DNA from: Acidobacteriota bacterium
GTDB taxonomy: Bacteria > Zixibacteria > MSB-5A5 > GN15 > FEB-12
Length of the DNA: 64,000 nt
Assembly: GCA_035529075.1 (NCBI GenBank)
Contig: DATKXK010000009.1
Coordinates: 1-64,000 of the forward strand
Reading direction: 5' to 3'
Positions 50,032-60,267 of this stretch are shown piece after piece. The translations under genes and the position numbers were made by a program. A model generated the notes under the pieces. The model saw only the letters and a list, made by a program, of their open reading frames with translations. It was not told the origin of the DNA and ran no database searches. The number at the start of each line of letters is the position of its first letter. Within the stretch, counting starts at the first letter, position 1.

Positions 50032-50685
50032 ATGCAATCCAAGATGATACGTATCCTTATCGCTGACGACCAAAGGCTGTTTCGCCGCGGCCTGGCCGCG
50101 CTTTTGGGGCAACAAGAGGGGGTCGAAGTGGCCGGCGAAGCCGCCGACGGCCGTGAGGCCGTGGAGCAAACGGCTCTCCTGAAGCCGGATCTCGTTATCA
50201 TGGATGCTCTCATGCCGGTGCTGGACGGCCTGGCCGCCTGCCGCCGTATTCGGAGTATGTACCCCGGCTCAGAGGTGTTGTTTCTTTCCGACCACCGGAA
50301 CGAGAATCATATGCGCGAAGCCTTCGAAGCCGGCGGGCGCGCGTACCTGCTGAAAGACTGCGAGTTTGAGGAACTGATATACGCCGTGAGGAAAGCGGCG
50401 GCGGGAGACTTTTATATTTCCGGACCGGCCAGCCAGGACATGGTGGCCGAGTATGTCAAACCGCTTGTCAAAGAGCAGCAGCCGGGCGGGATTATGACGC
50501 AGCGCGAGAAAGAGCTGTCACGTCTGCTGGCCGATGGATACTCGACCAGGGAAGCTGCGGAGGTATTGAATATCTCGCCGAAGACGGCCGAGACTCACCG
50601 GGCCTCAATCATGAAGAAACTCAGCGCCAAGAACGTAACGGACATCGTCAAGTACTGTATTCGCAACCACATCATTCAGCCCTGA
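50032..50685 (+). CDS. NarL/FixJ-type response regulator
   Basis: ATG at 50032, with CAGG upstream; the longer frame from 49933 is not supported. The 217-residue protein has a receiver domain ('MIRILIADDQRLFRRGLAAL', phosphoacceptor Asp in 'DLVIMDALMPVLDG', Ser in 'VLFLSDHRN', Lys in 'AYLLKDCEF') and a LuxR-type HTH ('LADGYSTREAAEVLNISPKT', 'AETHRASIMKKL'). All phosphorylation residues are present. No histidine kinase gene adjoins, so it is an orphan here. Divergent from the phosphodiesterase-VTT gene. Confidence 0.94.
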   Translation: MQSKMIRILIADDQRLFRRGLAALLGQQEGVEVAGEAADGREAVEQTALLKPDLVIMDALMPVLDGLAACRRIRSMYPGSEVLFLSDHRNENHMREAFEAGGRAYLLKDCEFEELIYAVRKAAAGDFYISGPASQDMVAEYVKPLVKEQQPGGIMTQREKELSRLLADGYSTREAAEVLNISPKTAETHRASIMKKLSAKNVTDIVKYCIRNHIIQP

Positions 50686-50768
50686 GCGCATGACCGGATG
50701 ACCGGAGCGGTTGTCCGTTCAGGACGCATTTAGGTACTTTTCCTCGTCAGAATGGGGTCTTATCCCTA

Positions 50769-50796
50769 TTGTCGGACTCGGGTTATTGCATAGATT
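50769..50796 (+). promoter_or_regulatory. Candidate promoter of gdhA
   Basis: TTGTCG (50769-50774), 16-base spacer, TAGATT (50791-50796). The start codon is 81 bases further, and AAGGAG lies six bases before it. Confidence 0.4.
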
Positions 50797-50856
50797 TACG
50801 GGATCGTATCGACCGCCCCGCGCAGCGGGAAGGTGCAAAACGACAGAAACGGCTAA

Positions 50857-52239
<1,383 letters not shown>

Positions 52240-52262
52240 GTCCGGCCTTTGCCCTTCCATAG

Positions 52263-52301
52263 CAAAACGGAGTGGCTTTCGGCCATTCCGTTTTGTATTT
52301 T
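52263..52301 (+). terminator. Intrinsic terminator of gdhA
   Basis: CAAAACGGAGTGGC / GCCATTCCGTTTTG, a 14-bp stem with one G-T pair and loop TTTCG (52263-52295), followed by TATTTT. It begins 24 bases after the stop codon. Confidence 0.85.
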
Positions 52302-52372
52302 GGCCGATATGGCCGTGCTATCCTCCGCAACCCGGCCCGGCAACTGTTCACTCGGAAACGCGGTAGGGAAGA

Positions 52373-55363
52373 TTGGACGAACAGGTAACAGGGCGTAAGT
52401 ACGTCCGCCGCTTCCAGGAATTCCAGGATCTCATGCGCTACCGCGTCAATGAGATTCTGCTGGTGTCCAGCCTGTACGACTCCTTTATCCTCGAGGAGGA
52501 CGGCCGCTTGCACGAGATGATCCTCTCCGAGTATATTGACCTTAATCTCTCCCACGCGCCCGGGTTGACGCGCGTCGCCAGCGGTGCGGAGGCGATCAGG
52601 ATGGCCCGCGAGCAGGATCGCTTTGACCTCATCATTACGACCATGAACCTTGGCGACATGAACGCCTTTGAACTGGCCGCGGGCATCAAGCAGGAGGATC
52701 TCAAGGTGCCGGTCGTGCTTCTGACGTACGACAACCGGGAACTGACCGAAATGACGTCCCGGTATGATGCCTCCGTCTTTGACAAGGTTTTCATATGGCA
52801 CGGGGACCATCGTATCCTCATCGCCATCATCAAGTACATTGAAGATCGTCAGAATCTCGACCACGACACGCGGTCCGTCGGCGTGCAGTCGATCATCGTA
52901 ATTGAAGACAACGTCAGCTTCTACTCGTCGTTCCTGCCGATGATATACACCGAGCTGGTCCGCCATACCCAGAATCTTATCTCCGAAGGCGTCAATATCT
53001 CGCATAAGCTGCTGCGCATGCGGGCCCGCCCGAAAATACTCCTGTGCTCTACCTACGAGGAGGCGTGGGCTTACTACAAGCGCTACGAAGACAGCGTTCT
53101 CGGCGTTGTAGCGGATATCGAATTCCCACGGGAGGGGCAGCTTGACCCGGAGGCCGGGATCCGCTTTGCCAAGGCGGTAAAGGCCCTGCACTTCGACATC
53201 CCCATTCTCCTGCAATCGGACTCGCCTCGGTTCAAGAAAGTCGCCCGGGAAATGAACCTGTCGTTCCTGATCAAGACCTCGCCGTTGCTGCTGCACGAAC
53301 TGAGCCGGTTCATGGAAGAACACTTCAGCTTCGGTGACTTTATCTTCCGCCTTCCTGACGGCAGCGAGGCGGGTCGGGCAACGGATCTGAAATCTCTCGA
53401 GGAGAAACTTCACACCGTTCCGGACGAGTCGCTGCTGTATCATTCCGAACGAAACCACTTTTCCAACTGGCTGAAAGCCAGGACGGAGTTCTGGCTGGCC
53501 CATAAGCTACGGCCCCAGCGGGCCAGCGATTATGCAACCACGGAGGAACTGCGCCGTTCGCTGATAGGTTCGCTGCGTGATTTTCGCCGGGAGCAGCAAC
53601 TGGGGTTGGTTTCGGACTTCGACATTCAGAGCTTTGACATAACCTCGAGTTTCGCCCGGATCGGTGGAGGCTCGCTCGGCGGCAAGGCGCGCGGGCTTGG
53701 CTTCGTGAACTCACTGCTGAGCAGCTACGGTATCCGCAACCGTTTTGCCGGCGTCCAGATCGGCGTTCCCGCGGCGGTGGTGATCGGTACCGACGTGTTC
53801 GATGAGTTCGTGGCGGGCAACCGTCTGTATGGCTTCGCTATCCAGTCGACTGACGACGAGGAGATATACCGGCGGTTTCTCGAGGCTCGGCTCCCCGAGG
53901 CGGTGATCAAGCAACTCCAGGAATTCCTGGAGGTCATCCGGTTTCCGCTGGCGGTGCGGTCCTCCAGTCTTCTGGAGGATTCCAAGTACCAGCCGTTCGC
54001 CGGCGTTTACAAGACGTATATGCTGCCAAACACCCACCGGGACATGACTGTCAGACTGGAAGAACTGGCTGCTGCAATCAAGCGGGTGTACGCCTCTACC
54101 TTTTCGCACCATGCCAAGAACTACATGCGGGCCACCCCCTACCGCCTCGAGGAGGAGAAGATGGCGGTGATTCTCCAGAGGCTTGTCGGCAACCGGCATG
54201 AGCGGCGATTCTACCCTGATTTCTCAGGCGTCGCCCGTTCGCACAATTTCTATCCGACACCGCCCATGTCCGCCTCCGACGGCATCGCCTCGGTCGCCCT
54301 GGGACTCGGCAAGACGGTGGCTGAAGGCGGCCTGGCCGTGCGCTTCTGTCCCCGCTATCCCAGGCACCTGATCCAGTTCTCGGACATCGAAAGCACTCTG
54401 GAGTACTCACAGAAACAGTTCTATGCCCTGGAACTGGAGAAACCGGACGGACGGCCTGATCTCAGCCGTGAGATTCAGTTGCGCAAGTACGGACTCGAGA
54501 CGGCCGAGATGGACAACACCCTGGCCCCGGTGGCGTCGACCCATTCGGCGGAAAACAATGCCGTGTACGACGGTCTGGCGCGCCCGGGCACGCGGCTGGT
54601 TACCTTTGCGCCAATCCTGAAGAACGGCCTGTTTCCCCTGCCGGAGATACTTCGCCTCTCGCTCGATCTGGGGAGCTGGGGCATGAGCTCACCGGTGGAG
54701 ATGGAGTTTGCGGTCAGTTACCAGGTCCCCGAGGGCCAGCCCAAGGAGTTTGCGCTTCTCCAGATGCGGCCGCTCGTCCAGAGCCGTGAGTCCGACGACG
54801 TCGACGTCGAAGGCATCGACCCCGGGGACTGCATCTGCCAGTGTTCGCAGGTCCTGGGCAACGGCCTGATTGACGGCATTCACGATGTCGTTATGGTGGA
54901 CACGGAGGCGTTCGAGCGTTCCCGGAGCCGTGAGGTGGCCAGGGAGGTGGGCATCTACAACGCCGTCCTTACCGACAAAGGCCGGCCTTACCTTCTCATC
55001 GGTGTCGGCCGCTGGGGATCCTCTGATCCCTGGCTGGGTATTCCCGTGGGCTGGGATGAGATTTCAGGTGCCCGTGTCATCATTGAAGCCGGTTTTGCCG
55101 ATCTGCGGGTCGTGCCGTCGCAGGGTTCGCATTTCTTCCAGAATATCACATCGTTCATGGTCGGCTACTTCTCGGTCGACATCGGCGACGGGTTTGTTGA
55201 CTGGTCGTGGCTGCTGCAGCAGAGGACCGCCAACCGGAAAGCATACACGCGCCACCTTTATTTCGACCAGCCGCTGGTGGTCAAGATGAACGGCCACCAG
55301 CATAAGGGTGTCATTCTCAAGCCGGGAGTTGTGAATCAGGCCGGAAATCAGTATTCCGAGTGA
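52373..55363 (+). CDS. Two-receiver PEP-synthase-like (PPDK N-terminal domain) protein
   Basis: TTG start with AGGGA in front. The 996-residue protein has a first receiver-like domain (about 25-150) whose phosphoacceptor position reads 'FDLIITTMNLGD', with no Asp at the strand end. A second receiver domain (about 170-310) is intact: acidic pair in 'SIIVIEDNVSF', Asp 248 in 'VVADIEFP', Ser in 'ILLQSDSP', Lys in 'FLIKTSP'. From about 425 comes a pyruvate-phosphate-dikinase N-terminal ATP-grasp domain ('GGGSLGGKARGLGFVNSL', 'FPLAVRSSSLLEDSKYQPFA'). The swivelling His and the PEP domain of true PPDK are absent. It is related to the 'PEP/pyruvate-binding' proteins of Bacteroidota. It may phosphorylate a partner under receiver control; inference. 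Confidence 0.88.
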   Translation: MDEQVTGRKYVRRFQEFQDLMRYRVNEILLVSSLYDSFILEEDGRLHEMILSEYIDLNLSHAPGLTRVASGAEAIRMAREQDRFDLIITTMNLGDMNAFELAAGIKQEDLKVPVVLLTYDNRELTEMTSRYDASVFDKVFIWHGDHRILIAIIKYIEDRQNLDHDTRSVGVQSIIVIEDNVSFYSSFLPMIYTELVRHTQNLISEGVNISHKLLRMRARPKILLCSTYEEAWAYYKRYEDSVLGVVADIEFPREGQLDPEAGIRFAKAVKALHFDIPILLQSDSPRFKKVAREMNLSFLIKTSPLLLHELSRFMEEHFSFGDFIFRLPDGSEAGRATDLKSLEEKLHTVPDESLLYHSERNHFSNWLKARTEFWLAHKLRPQRASDYATTEELRRSLIGSLRDFRREQQLGLVSDFDIQSFDITSSFARIGGGSLGGKARGLGFVNSLLSSYGIRNRFAGVQIGVPAAVVIGTDVFDEFVAGNRLYGFAIQSTDDEEIYRRFLEARLPEAVIKQLQEFLEVIRFPLAVRSSSLLEDSKYQPFAGVYKTYMLPNTHRDMTVRLEELAAAIKRVYASTFSHHAKNYMRATPYRLEEEKMAVILQRLVGNRHERRFYPDFSGVARSHNFYPTPPMSASDGIASVALGLGKTVAEGGLAVRFCPRYPRHLIQFSDIESTLEYSQKQFYALELEKPDGRPDLSREIQLRKYGLETAEMDNTLAPVASTHSAENNAVYDGLARPGTRLVTFAPILKNGLFPLPEILRLSLDLGSWGMSSPVEMEFAVSYQVPEGQPKEFALLQMRPLVQSRESDDVDVEGIDPGDCICQCSQVLGNGLIDGIHDVVMVDTEAFERSRSREVAREVGIYNAVLTDKGRPYLLIGVGRWGSSDPWLGIPVGWDEISGARVIIEAGFADLRVVPSQGSHFFQNITSFMVGYFSVDIGDGFVDWSWLLQQRTANRKAYTRHLYFDQPLVVKMNGHQHKGVILKPGVVNQAGNQYSE

Positions 55364-55421
55364 GTGCCTGTCGACCGCCCTCGGGCGGGCACGGGTACAA
55401 AGTTAAGAGGCAGACCACCGC

Positions 55422-56987
55422 ATGGATTCGACCAGACGGGCTCGCGCGTTTCATCCGCTCCTTTTTATGCTCTACCCGGTTCTGTACCTCTTTGCCCGGA
55501 ATGCCGATCTGTTCCGGTTTCGAGAGATCGTCGTGCCGTTGCTGTTCGTGCTGCTGCCGGCGATGGCGGCGTGGCTTTTGCTACGCCTGTTCGTCCGCGA
55601 CCCGCATAAGGCTGCTTTGCTGGTCTCCCTGGCAGTGCTGTTCTTCTTCTCCTACGGGCACGTGAAGAACGCCGTGCTGGCGCTAACGCCCGGTGACATT
55701 GTCCTGGGAAGAAACCGGTATCTCTTTCCGCTCCTCGGTGTCATGTTCCTTGCCGTCGTATACGTCGTCGTGAGGACTCGCCGGGCGGTCAGCAGGCTCA
55801 CGCCGCTTCTGAATGTGGCTGCGGTCATCCTGGTGGGCCTGTCGGTGGTGCAGATCGGGTATGCACGGCTGGCACGAAAGGCCGTTCCCGAGGCCGGGAT
55901 TGTTCGCCTCTCACCGCCTTCCGATCCGCAGGCGGTGCCGGACATCTACTACCTGATCCTTGACGGCTACGCGGGTGAGGACGTTCTGGCGGAGACGTTC
56001 AACTATGACAACAGCGAGTTTTACCGCCAGCTTGAGCAACGGGGCTTTTTCGTCTCCAGGAGCAGCCGGTCCAATTACTGCCGGACACTGCTCTCGCTGG
56101 CCTCTTCACTGAACTTGACCTATCTTGACAGCCTTGCGGGCTGGGACGCTTCCGACCGTTCGCCGCTCCTGCGCATGATCTGGAGCAGTCGGCTCGCCCG
56201 GAGCCTCAGGCTGGCGGGGTACAAGAGTGTTGTTTTCGCATCGCCGTTGCCGACTACCGAACGGGCGGCGGCGGAGGTCTATGTCGCGCCCCGGTGGTCG
56301 CCGGGCCAGTTAGGTAACGCACTGTTGAACATCACGCCGATTCCCGGTCTCCTGGCTCTGGCCTCGCCCGCTCTCTCGTCGCTGCAGTACGATTGGCACC
56401 GCCGGTCGTTGTTGTACACGTTTGACCATCTGGGTGACTGGGCTCGCTCGGATGAGCCGGTCTTTGTTTTCGCTCACATCCTGGCTCCGCATCCGCCGTT
56501 TGTTTTCGGCGCCGACGGGCGGGCGGTCAGCGCTGATCGGATGTTCTTCTATCACGACGGTGACGACTTCCTCAGGCTGGGGGGCACCTATGAAGAGTAC
56601 CTCTTGGACTATCCGTCGCAACTGGAGTACGTCAACGCGCTGACGCTGGCAGCCATCGATACGATTCTCGCCCGGTCGGTTCGCCCGCCGATCATAGTCC
56701 TTCAGGCCGACCACGGCGCCCGCATCCGGCCGGACAGCCTCGACTTCAACCCCGCGTATCACCGGCGGTTGTTCTCCATTCTCAACGCCCTCTACGTGCC
56801 GGACCCCTGCCTGCGCCTTTTGCGAGACGACCTGTCGCCGGTCAACAACTTTCGGGTCATCTTCGACCGCTACTTCGGCACCGAGCTGCCGTTGCTGCCT
56901 GATCGATGCTATTACTCGAGCTGGGAAGGGTTGTACGACTTTGTCGATGTCACCAGGGACGCACGGCCGGTTAATGCCGGGCCTTAG
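55422..56987 (+). CDS. Membrane protein with sulfatase/alkaline-phosphatase-fold domain
   Basis: 521 residues. Five helices occupy the first 150 residues, and an external domain follows: 'PDIYYLILDGYAGEDVLAET' (metal Asp), 'NYCRTLLSLASSLNLTYLDS' (the region of the nucleophile) and 'PPIIVLQADHGARIRPDSL' (Asp-His). The plan resembles LtaS/phosphoglycerol-transferase and phosphoethanolamine-transferase enzymes, but with a short catalytic domain. It probably modifies a surface glycan or lipid. The donor is unknown. It starts 58 bases after the previous gene. Confidence 0.82.
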   Translation: MDSTRRARAFHPLLFMLYPVLYLFARNADLFRFREIVVPLLFVLLPAMAAWLLLRLFVRDPHKAALLVSLAVLFFFSYGHVKNAVLALTPGDIVLGRNRYLFPLLGVMFLAVVYVVVRTRRAVSRLTPLLNVAAVILVGLSVVQIGYARLARKAVPEAGIVRLSPPSDPQAVPDIYYLILDGYAGEDVLAETFNYDNSEFYRQLEQRGFFVSRSSRSNYCRTLLSLASSLNLTYLDSLAGWDASDRSPLLRMIWSSRLARSLRLAGYKSVVFASPLPTTERAAAEVYVAPRWSPGQLGNALLNITPIPGLLALASPALSSLQYDWHRRSLLYTFDHLGDWARSDEPVFVFAHILAPHPPFVFGADGRAVSADRMFFYHDGDDFLRLGGTYEEYLLDYPSQLEYVNALTLAAIDTILARSVRPPIIVLQADHGARIRPDSLDFNPAYHRRLFSILNALYVPDPCLRLLRDDLSPVNNFRVIFDRYFGTELPLLPDRCYYSSWEGLYDFVDVTRDARPVNAGP

Positions 56988-57093
56988 CGCCGCCGGCGTA
57001 CATGGTACCGAATTCGGGCGGTAAGAGCGAACTTTTGGGGGGCGGGGGGCGTGAAGCGAGAGCGGGGGTGCTGACCGGGAGTGCGGTGAGCCG

Positions 57094-60000
57094 CTACGGC
57101 ACGACCATCAGCTTCCCTTTACGATCCCTGCCGGCAACGTACCACAGGTAGATACCGGTGGCGACCTCATAGCCCTCGGCGTTTCTGCCGTCCCACATCC
57201 AGTTGCCCGAGAGACCGCTCCTGGCCAGGACGGTGCCGCCCGAGACGGATTTGATGACGAGCTCGACCGGCTCGACCGGCAGGACAAACGTGACATGTCC
57301 CCCCTGGCTGAAGCTGACCGGGTTGGGATAGGCGTAGACAACAAGATTTTGCGCCTGAGACTCTGCTCCGAGAATGAGCACGGAGAACAGCGCAAAAGGC
57401 ATCCAGGATGAGTAAAGGGAGTCATCGCGGCTGCGCACTTGCCAGCCGTACGGCTGGCCGCGCTGGAGGATTCCCTCCGGGACCGTCCATCCCGTGACGT
57501 CCAGGTCCTCCGGGATGTCGGTGGCCGAGGCCAGCAGAACCGTGCCGTCTTCGTTGTACAGCCGGAATTCGTAAGTGAGCGAGTCTCCTTCCGGGTCGGC
57601 ACTGTTCTGGACGTACAGGGTCGGCGTGAGCGAGGTCACGATTTCACCGGGCAGGGGGCTGTCGATCGTGGGGACGGTCGGCGGCAGGTTGATGAATCCT
57701 GTCACCAAATTAAAACCCCTGGCTAGTGACCAGGGGCTGTACTCCGAGGAATCGTCGGCGATGGCCCGGCAGCGGTAGTAGTATACCAGCGAATTGGACA
57801 GGCCGGAAAACGTTGCCTGCGCCAACTCGTCGTAGCTGACGACGGTCACGGTATCGGCGCCCGTAAAGAAAGTGTCGGTGTCCAGAATGAACTCATAGAT
57901 GAGCGTCAGGTACGACGGAACCGTCCCGGCGAACAGGGTTGCCTCCCCCGCGATAGTATCCGCGATGATCGTGTCCATCGACGTGACCGGCGCCAGGATG
58001 CCGCGCGAGAAGCCGGAGGTATCGGCGATGGCGGAGGCGTTGCCCATCTCATCGAATGCCTTTACGGCGAAGTAGTAGAACTGTCCCGGCACCAGGCCGT
58101 CGACTATGCAGCTGTCCGGCTGGCCGCCGGTCGCCGGGGTCGGGGGGGTCGAAAAGTTGCGTGCGAAATACCAGTTGTACGCATCTATCGGTGTGGTGGC
58201 GTACTTTATGGCATAGTACGTGGCGGTTCCGGATGACCCGTCATCTCCGGTCGCCGTCCACGTCAGCCGAGTGGAGCCGAGTTCAGGCCCCGGAACGGCA
58301 CTCAGGTCCCTCACCGGTGACGGGGGTTCCGTATCGACAAGCGATGTGTCGCCCCATTCGGTATCCCCGGCGGTGTTCGAGAGCGTCAGCGTGCTGACGT
58401 ACTGGTTCCAACTGACCGTGAAGGGTATGGTCGTCGTGTCGCTTCCCCTGGCCGCTCCGAGCGTGTAATCGTTATACTGCATGGAATCAGCGGCATACCT
58501 GAACTCTTGCCAGTAGCGGGCTGTGCCGGTAGCTCCGCCGGTGGAACCGGTGCTGGTTACGAAGGCGGTATCACCGTAGGCGTTGACGGCCCATACGGCG
58601 GCATTCGAGACCAGCGAGTCGTTGTTCCCTTGCACGTAGATCCGCAGCGTTCGCTCGATGGCCAGGTCCCGTTCGCCGGCGTCGCCGCCGGTGTGCATGC
58701 GGATGGAGCCATTCGCTCTGACCGAGTCACCGGCCCGGCCGACAAACCAGAGGTCCCTGGCAATGTTACCCTGGGCTTCAAGGTCATAGCCGACATAGAA
58801 GACGTACTTGCCTATTCCAGCGTAATCCGTCTCGTCGAACTCGATGGTGTCCTCGTAGATGAACATCTGCTCGCACTTGCCCTGGGCGTCGTAGCCGGCA
58901 ATCTTGTAGATATTCTCGCACCCCTTGAGGTGGTTGTACCGGAAGTGGTTCCCGGCTCCTGTCCACGTGTAACCCTGGTCGTCCTTCAGTGCTACCCTTA
59001 CGCAACTGGCCCCCAGGCCCGGGTGAGTGCCGGAGAATTCCGCGTCAAGGGCCCTGACCTCGACGTAGTTGTTCTCCCAGACGCAGTTGCTGTCGGCGTC
59101 CGCGCCGGTGGCCCAGTCGCAGCCCTGGTCGGGGTAGGTTACGACCTCCAGACCGATGCCGTTAGGGCCGTAAGCGGTGTTGTTCGGGTTGGCGGTGTCG
59201 CCGACGGTTATGGTGATGTCGTTGTCAAAAATATGCACGTACCGGTTGTGGTAGCGCATCTTGATGCCCTTGGGGTTCATGTGACCGTAATAGGCGTCCC
59301 AGCCCCGGTGAACGTCAATCCGGTTACCGTATACCTTGATCGAATCGGTGGCCGTCCCCAGGCACGTCTCCAGCAGAATGCCGCCGTCGGCGCCGGCGTA
59401 GTTGGTACCCGCCAGCAGCAAGTTGTTGTATATCTCGGTGCCCGCCCACATCCGGCTGGCGAGAATGGTAAAACTGTTGGCTGCAGAATAGCAGACGCCG
59501 CCTGAGGGGTACGTATAGAAGTCATTTCTTGCGTCGACGGTTAGTGTGCAGTTGTAAATGTATGACTTGCCGCTTATGCAGAAGCCCTGGGCGGGGCAGT
59601 TGGCGACGGTCACATCATGTATCTTCCAGTGGTAGTCGTGTCCGGCATCGGACAGGGAGCCGACCCCCACGATGAGAACGGCTCCGTCGTACTGGCACCT
59701 GCTGTTGAATGCCGTAACGTCACTTCTCCACGTGCCGCCGTTAATCTCGACGTTGTAGGTCTTGTAGGCGCTCGATGGTGCACGGACAACGTGGCCGTTG
59801 TAGCCCTTGACCGTGGCGTCGAGGTTCTCGATGTAAATGTCTCGTCCGCCCCCGGAGAACAGACAGACGTTCCCGCTGACGGTGGTATCCGACGGGTTGT
59901 GCAACAGGGTGCCGCCGATGATCTTGATGTTGTACGCGCCGCTGACGCCGTCGCCGAAGAATCGGATACCGTAGTGCCCGTCGCCGTTGCCGGTGCCGAA

Positions 60001-60267
60001 TGAAATCGTGTCCGTGCCCAGGTACAGAACCACGTCATGCGCGCTGTTGCCGAACTGGATTCCGTCGGTGGCCGATGACAGGTGCGTTCCCGCAACGTAC
60101 AGCGTTTCACTGTAGTTTGTCCCGGCCTCGGTAACGGTGTACGGCAGTGATGTGATCGTATGGCTGCCGGCGACGGCGGGCGACGTCACCACAAGGAATC
60201 CGAATATCGTAAAGCCGAGGATTCTGACGCACGAGGTCAGCGTTTCTTCACTTCTTCTGAACGCCAT
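57094..60267 (-). CDS. Large secreted beta-helix / fibronectin III protein with FlgD-like C-terminus
   Basis: AGGAG lies eight bases before the ATG. Signal peptide ('ILGFTIFGFLVVTSPAVAG'), then a right-handed parallel beta-helix (about 40-500, turns such as 'YNIKIIGGTLLHNPSDTTVS' and 'WKIHDVTVANCPAQGFCISG'). Fibronectin III-like modules follow: 'PSPVRDLSAVPGPELGSTRL' and 'PPTVPTIDSPLPGE'. The end is a FlgD-Ig/secretion-tail type domain ('VVYAYPNPVSFSQGGHVTFV', 'ATGIYLWYVAGRDRKGKLMV'). 1057 residues. The beta-helix suggests a polysaccharide lyase or adhesin. I see no clear catalytic residues. The start overlaps the preceding gene by 20 bases. Confidence 0.85.
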   Translation of the reverse strand: MAFRRSEETLTSCVRILGFTIFGFLVVTSPAVAGSHTITSLPYTVTEAGTNYSETLYVAGTHLSSATDGIQFGNSAHDVVLYLGTDTISFGTGNGDGHYGIRFFGDGVSGAYNIKIIGGTLLHNPSDTTVSGNVCLFSGGGRDIYIENLDATVKGYNGHVVRAPSSAYKTYNVEINGGTWRSDVTAFNSRCQYDGAVLIVGVGSLSDAGHDYHWKIHDVTVANCPAQGFCISGKSYIYNCTLTVDARNDFYTYPSGGVCYSAANSFTILASRMWAGTEIYNNLLLAGTNYAGADGGILLETCLGTATDSIKVYGNRIDVHRGWDAYYGHMNPKGIKMRYHNRYVHIFDNDITITVGDTANPNNTAYGPNGIGLEVVTYPDQGCDWATGADADSNCVWENNYVEVRALDAEFSGTHPGLGASCVRVALKDDQGYTWTGAGNHFRYNHLKGCENIYKIAGYDAQGKCEQMFIYEDTIEFDETDYAGIGKYVFYVGYDLEAQGNIARDLWFVGRAGDSVRANGSIRMHTGGDAGERDLAIERTLRIYVQGNNDSLVSNAAVWAVNAYGDTAFVTSTGSTGGATGTARYWQEFRYAADSMQYNDYTLGAARGSDTTTIPFTVSWNQYVSTLTLSNTAGDTEWGDTSLVDTEPPSPVRDLSAVPGPELGSTRLTWTATGDDGSSGTATYYAIKYATTPIDAYNWYFARNFSTPPTPATGGQPDSCIVDGLVPGQFYYFAVKAFDEMGNASAIADTSGFSRGILAPVTSMDTIIADTIAGEATLFAGTVPSYLTLIYEFILDTDTFFTGADTVTVVSYDELAQATFSGLSNSLVYYYRCRAIADDSSEYSPWSLARGFNLVTGFINLPPTVPTIDSPLPGEIVTSLTPTLYVQNSADPEGDSLTYEFRLYNEDGTVLLASATDIPEDLDVTGWTVPEGILQRGQPYGWQVRSRDDSLYSSWMPFALFSVLILGAESQAQNLVVYAYPNPVSFSQGGHVTFVLPVEPVELVIKSVSGGTVLARSGLSGNWMWDGRNAEGYEVATGIYLWYVAGRDRKGKLMVVP

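Noticed and set aside
58507-59505. Plus-strand ORF of 332 codons opposite the beta-helix gene
   Set aside because: A shadow frame rich in Val, Gly and Asp with no ribosome site. The minus strand encodes a signal peptide and repeats.
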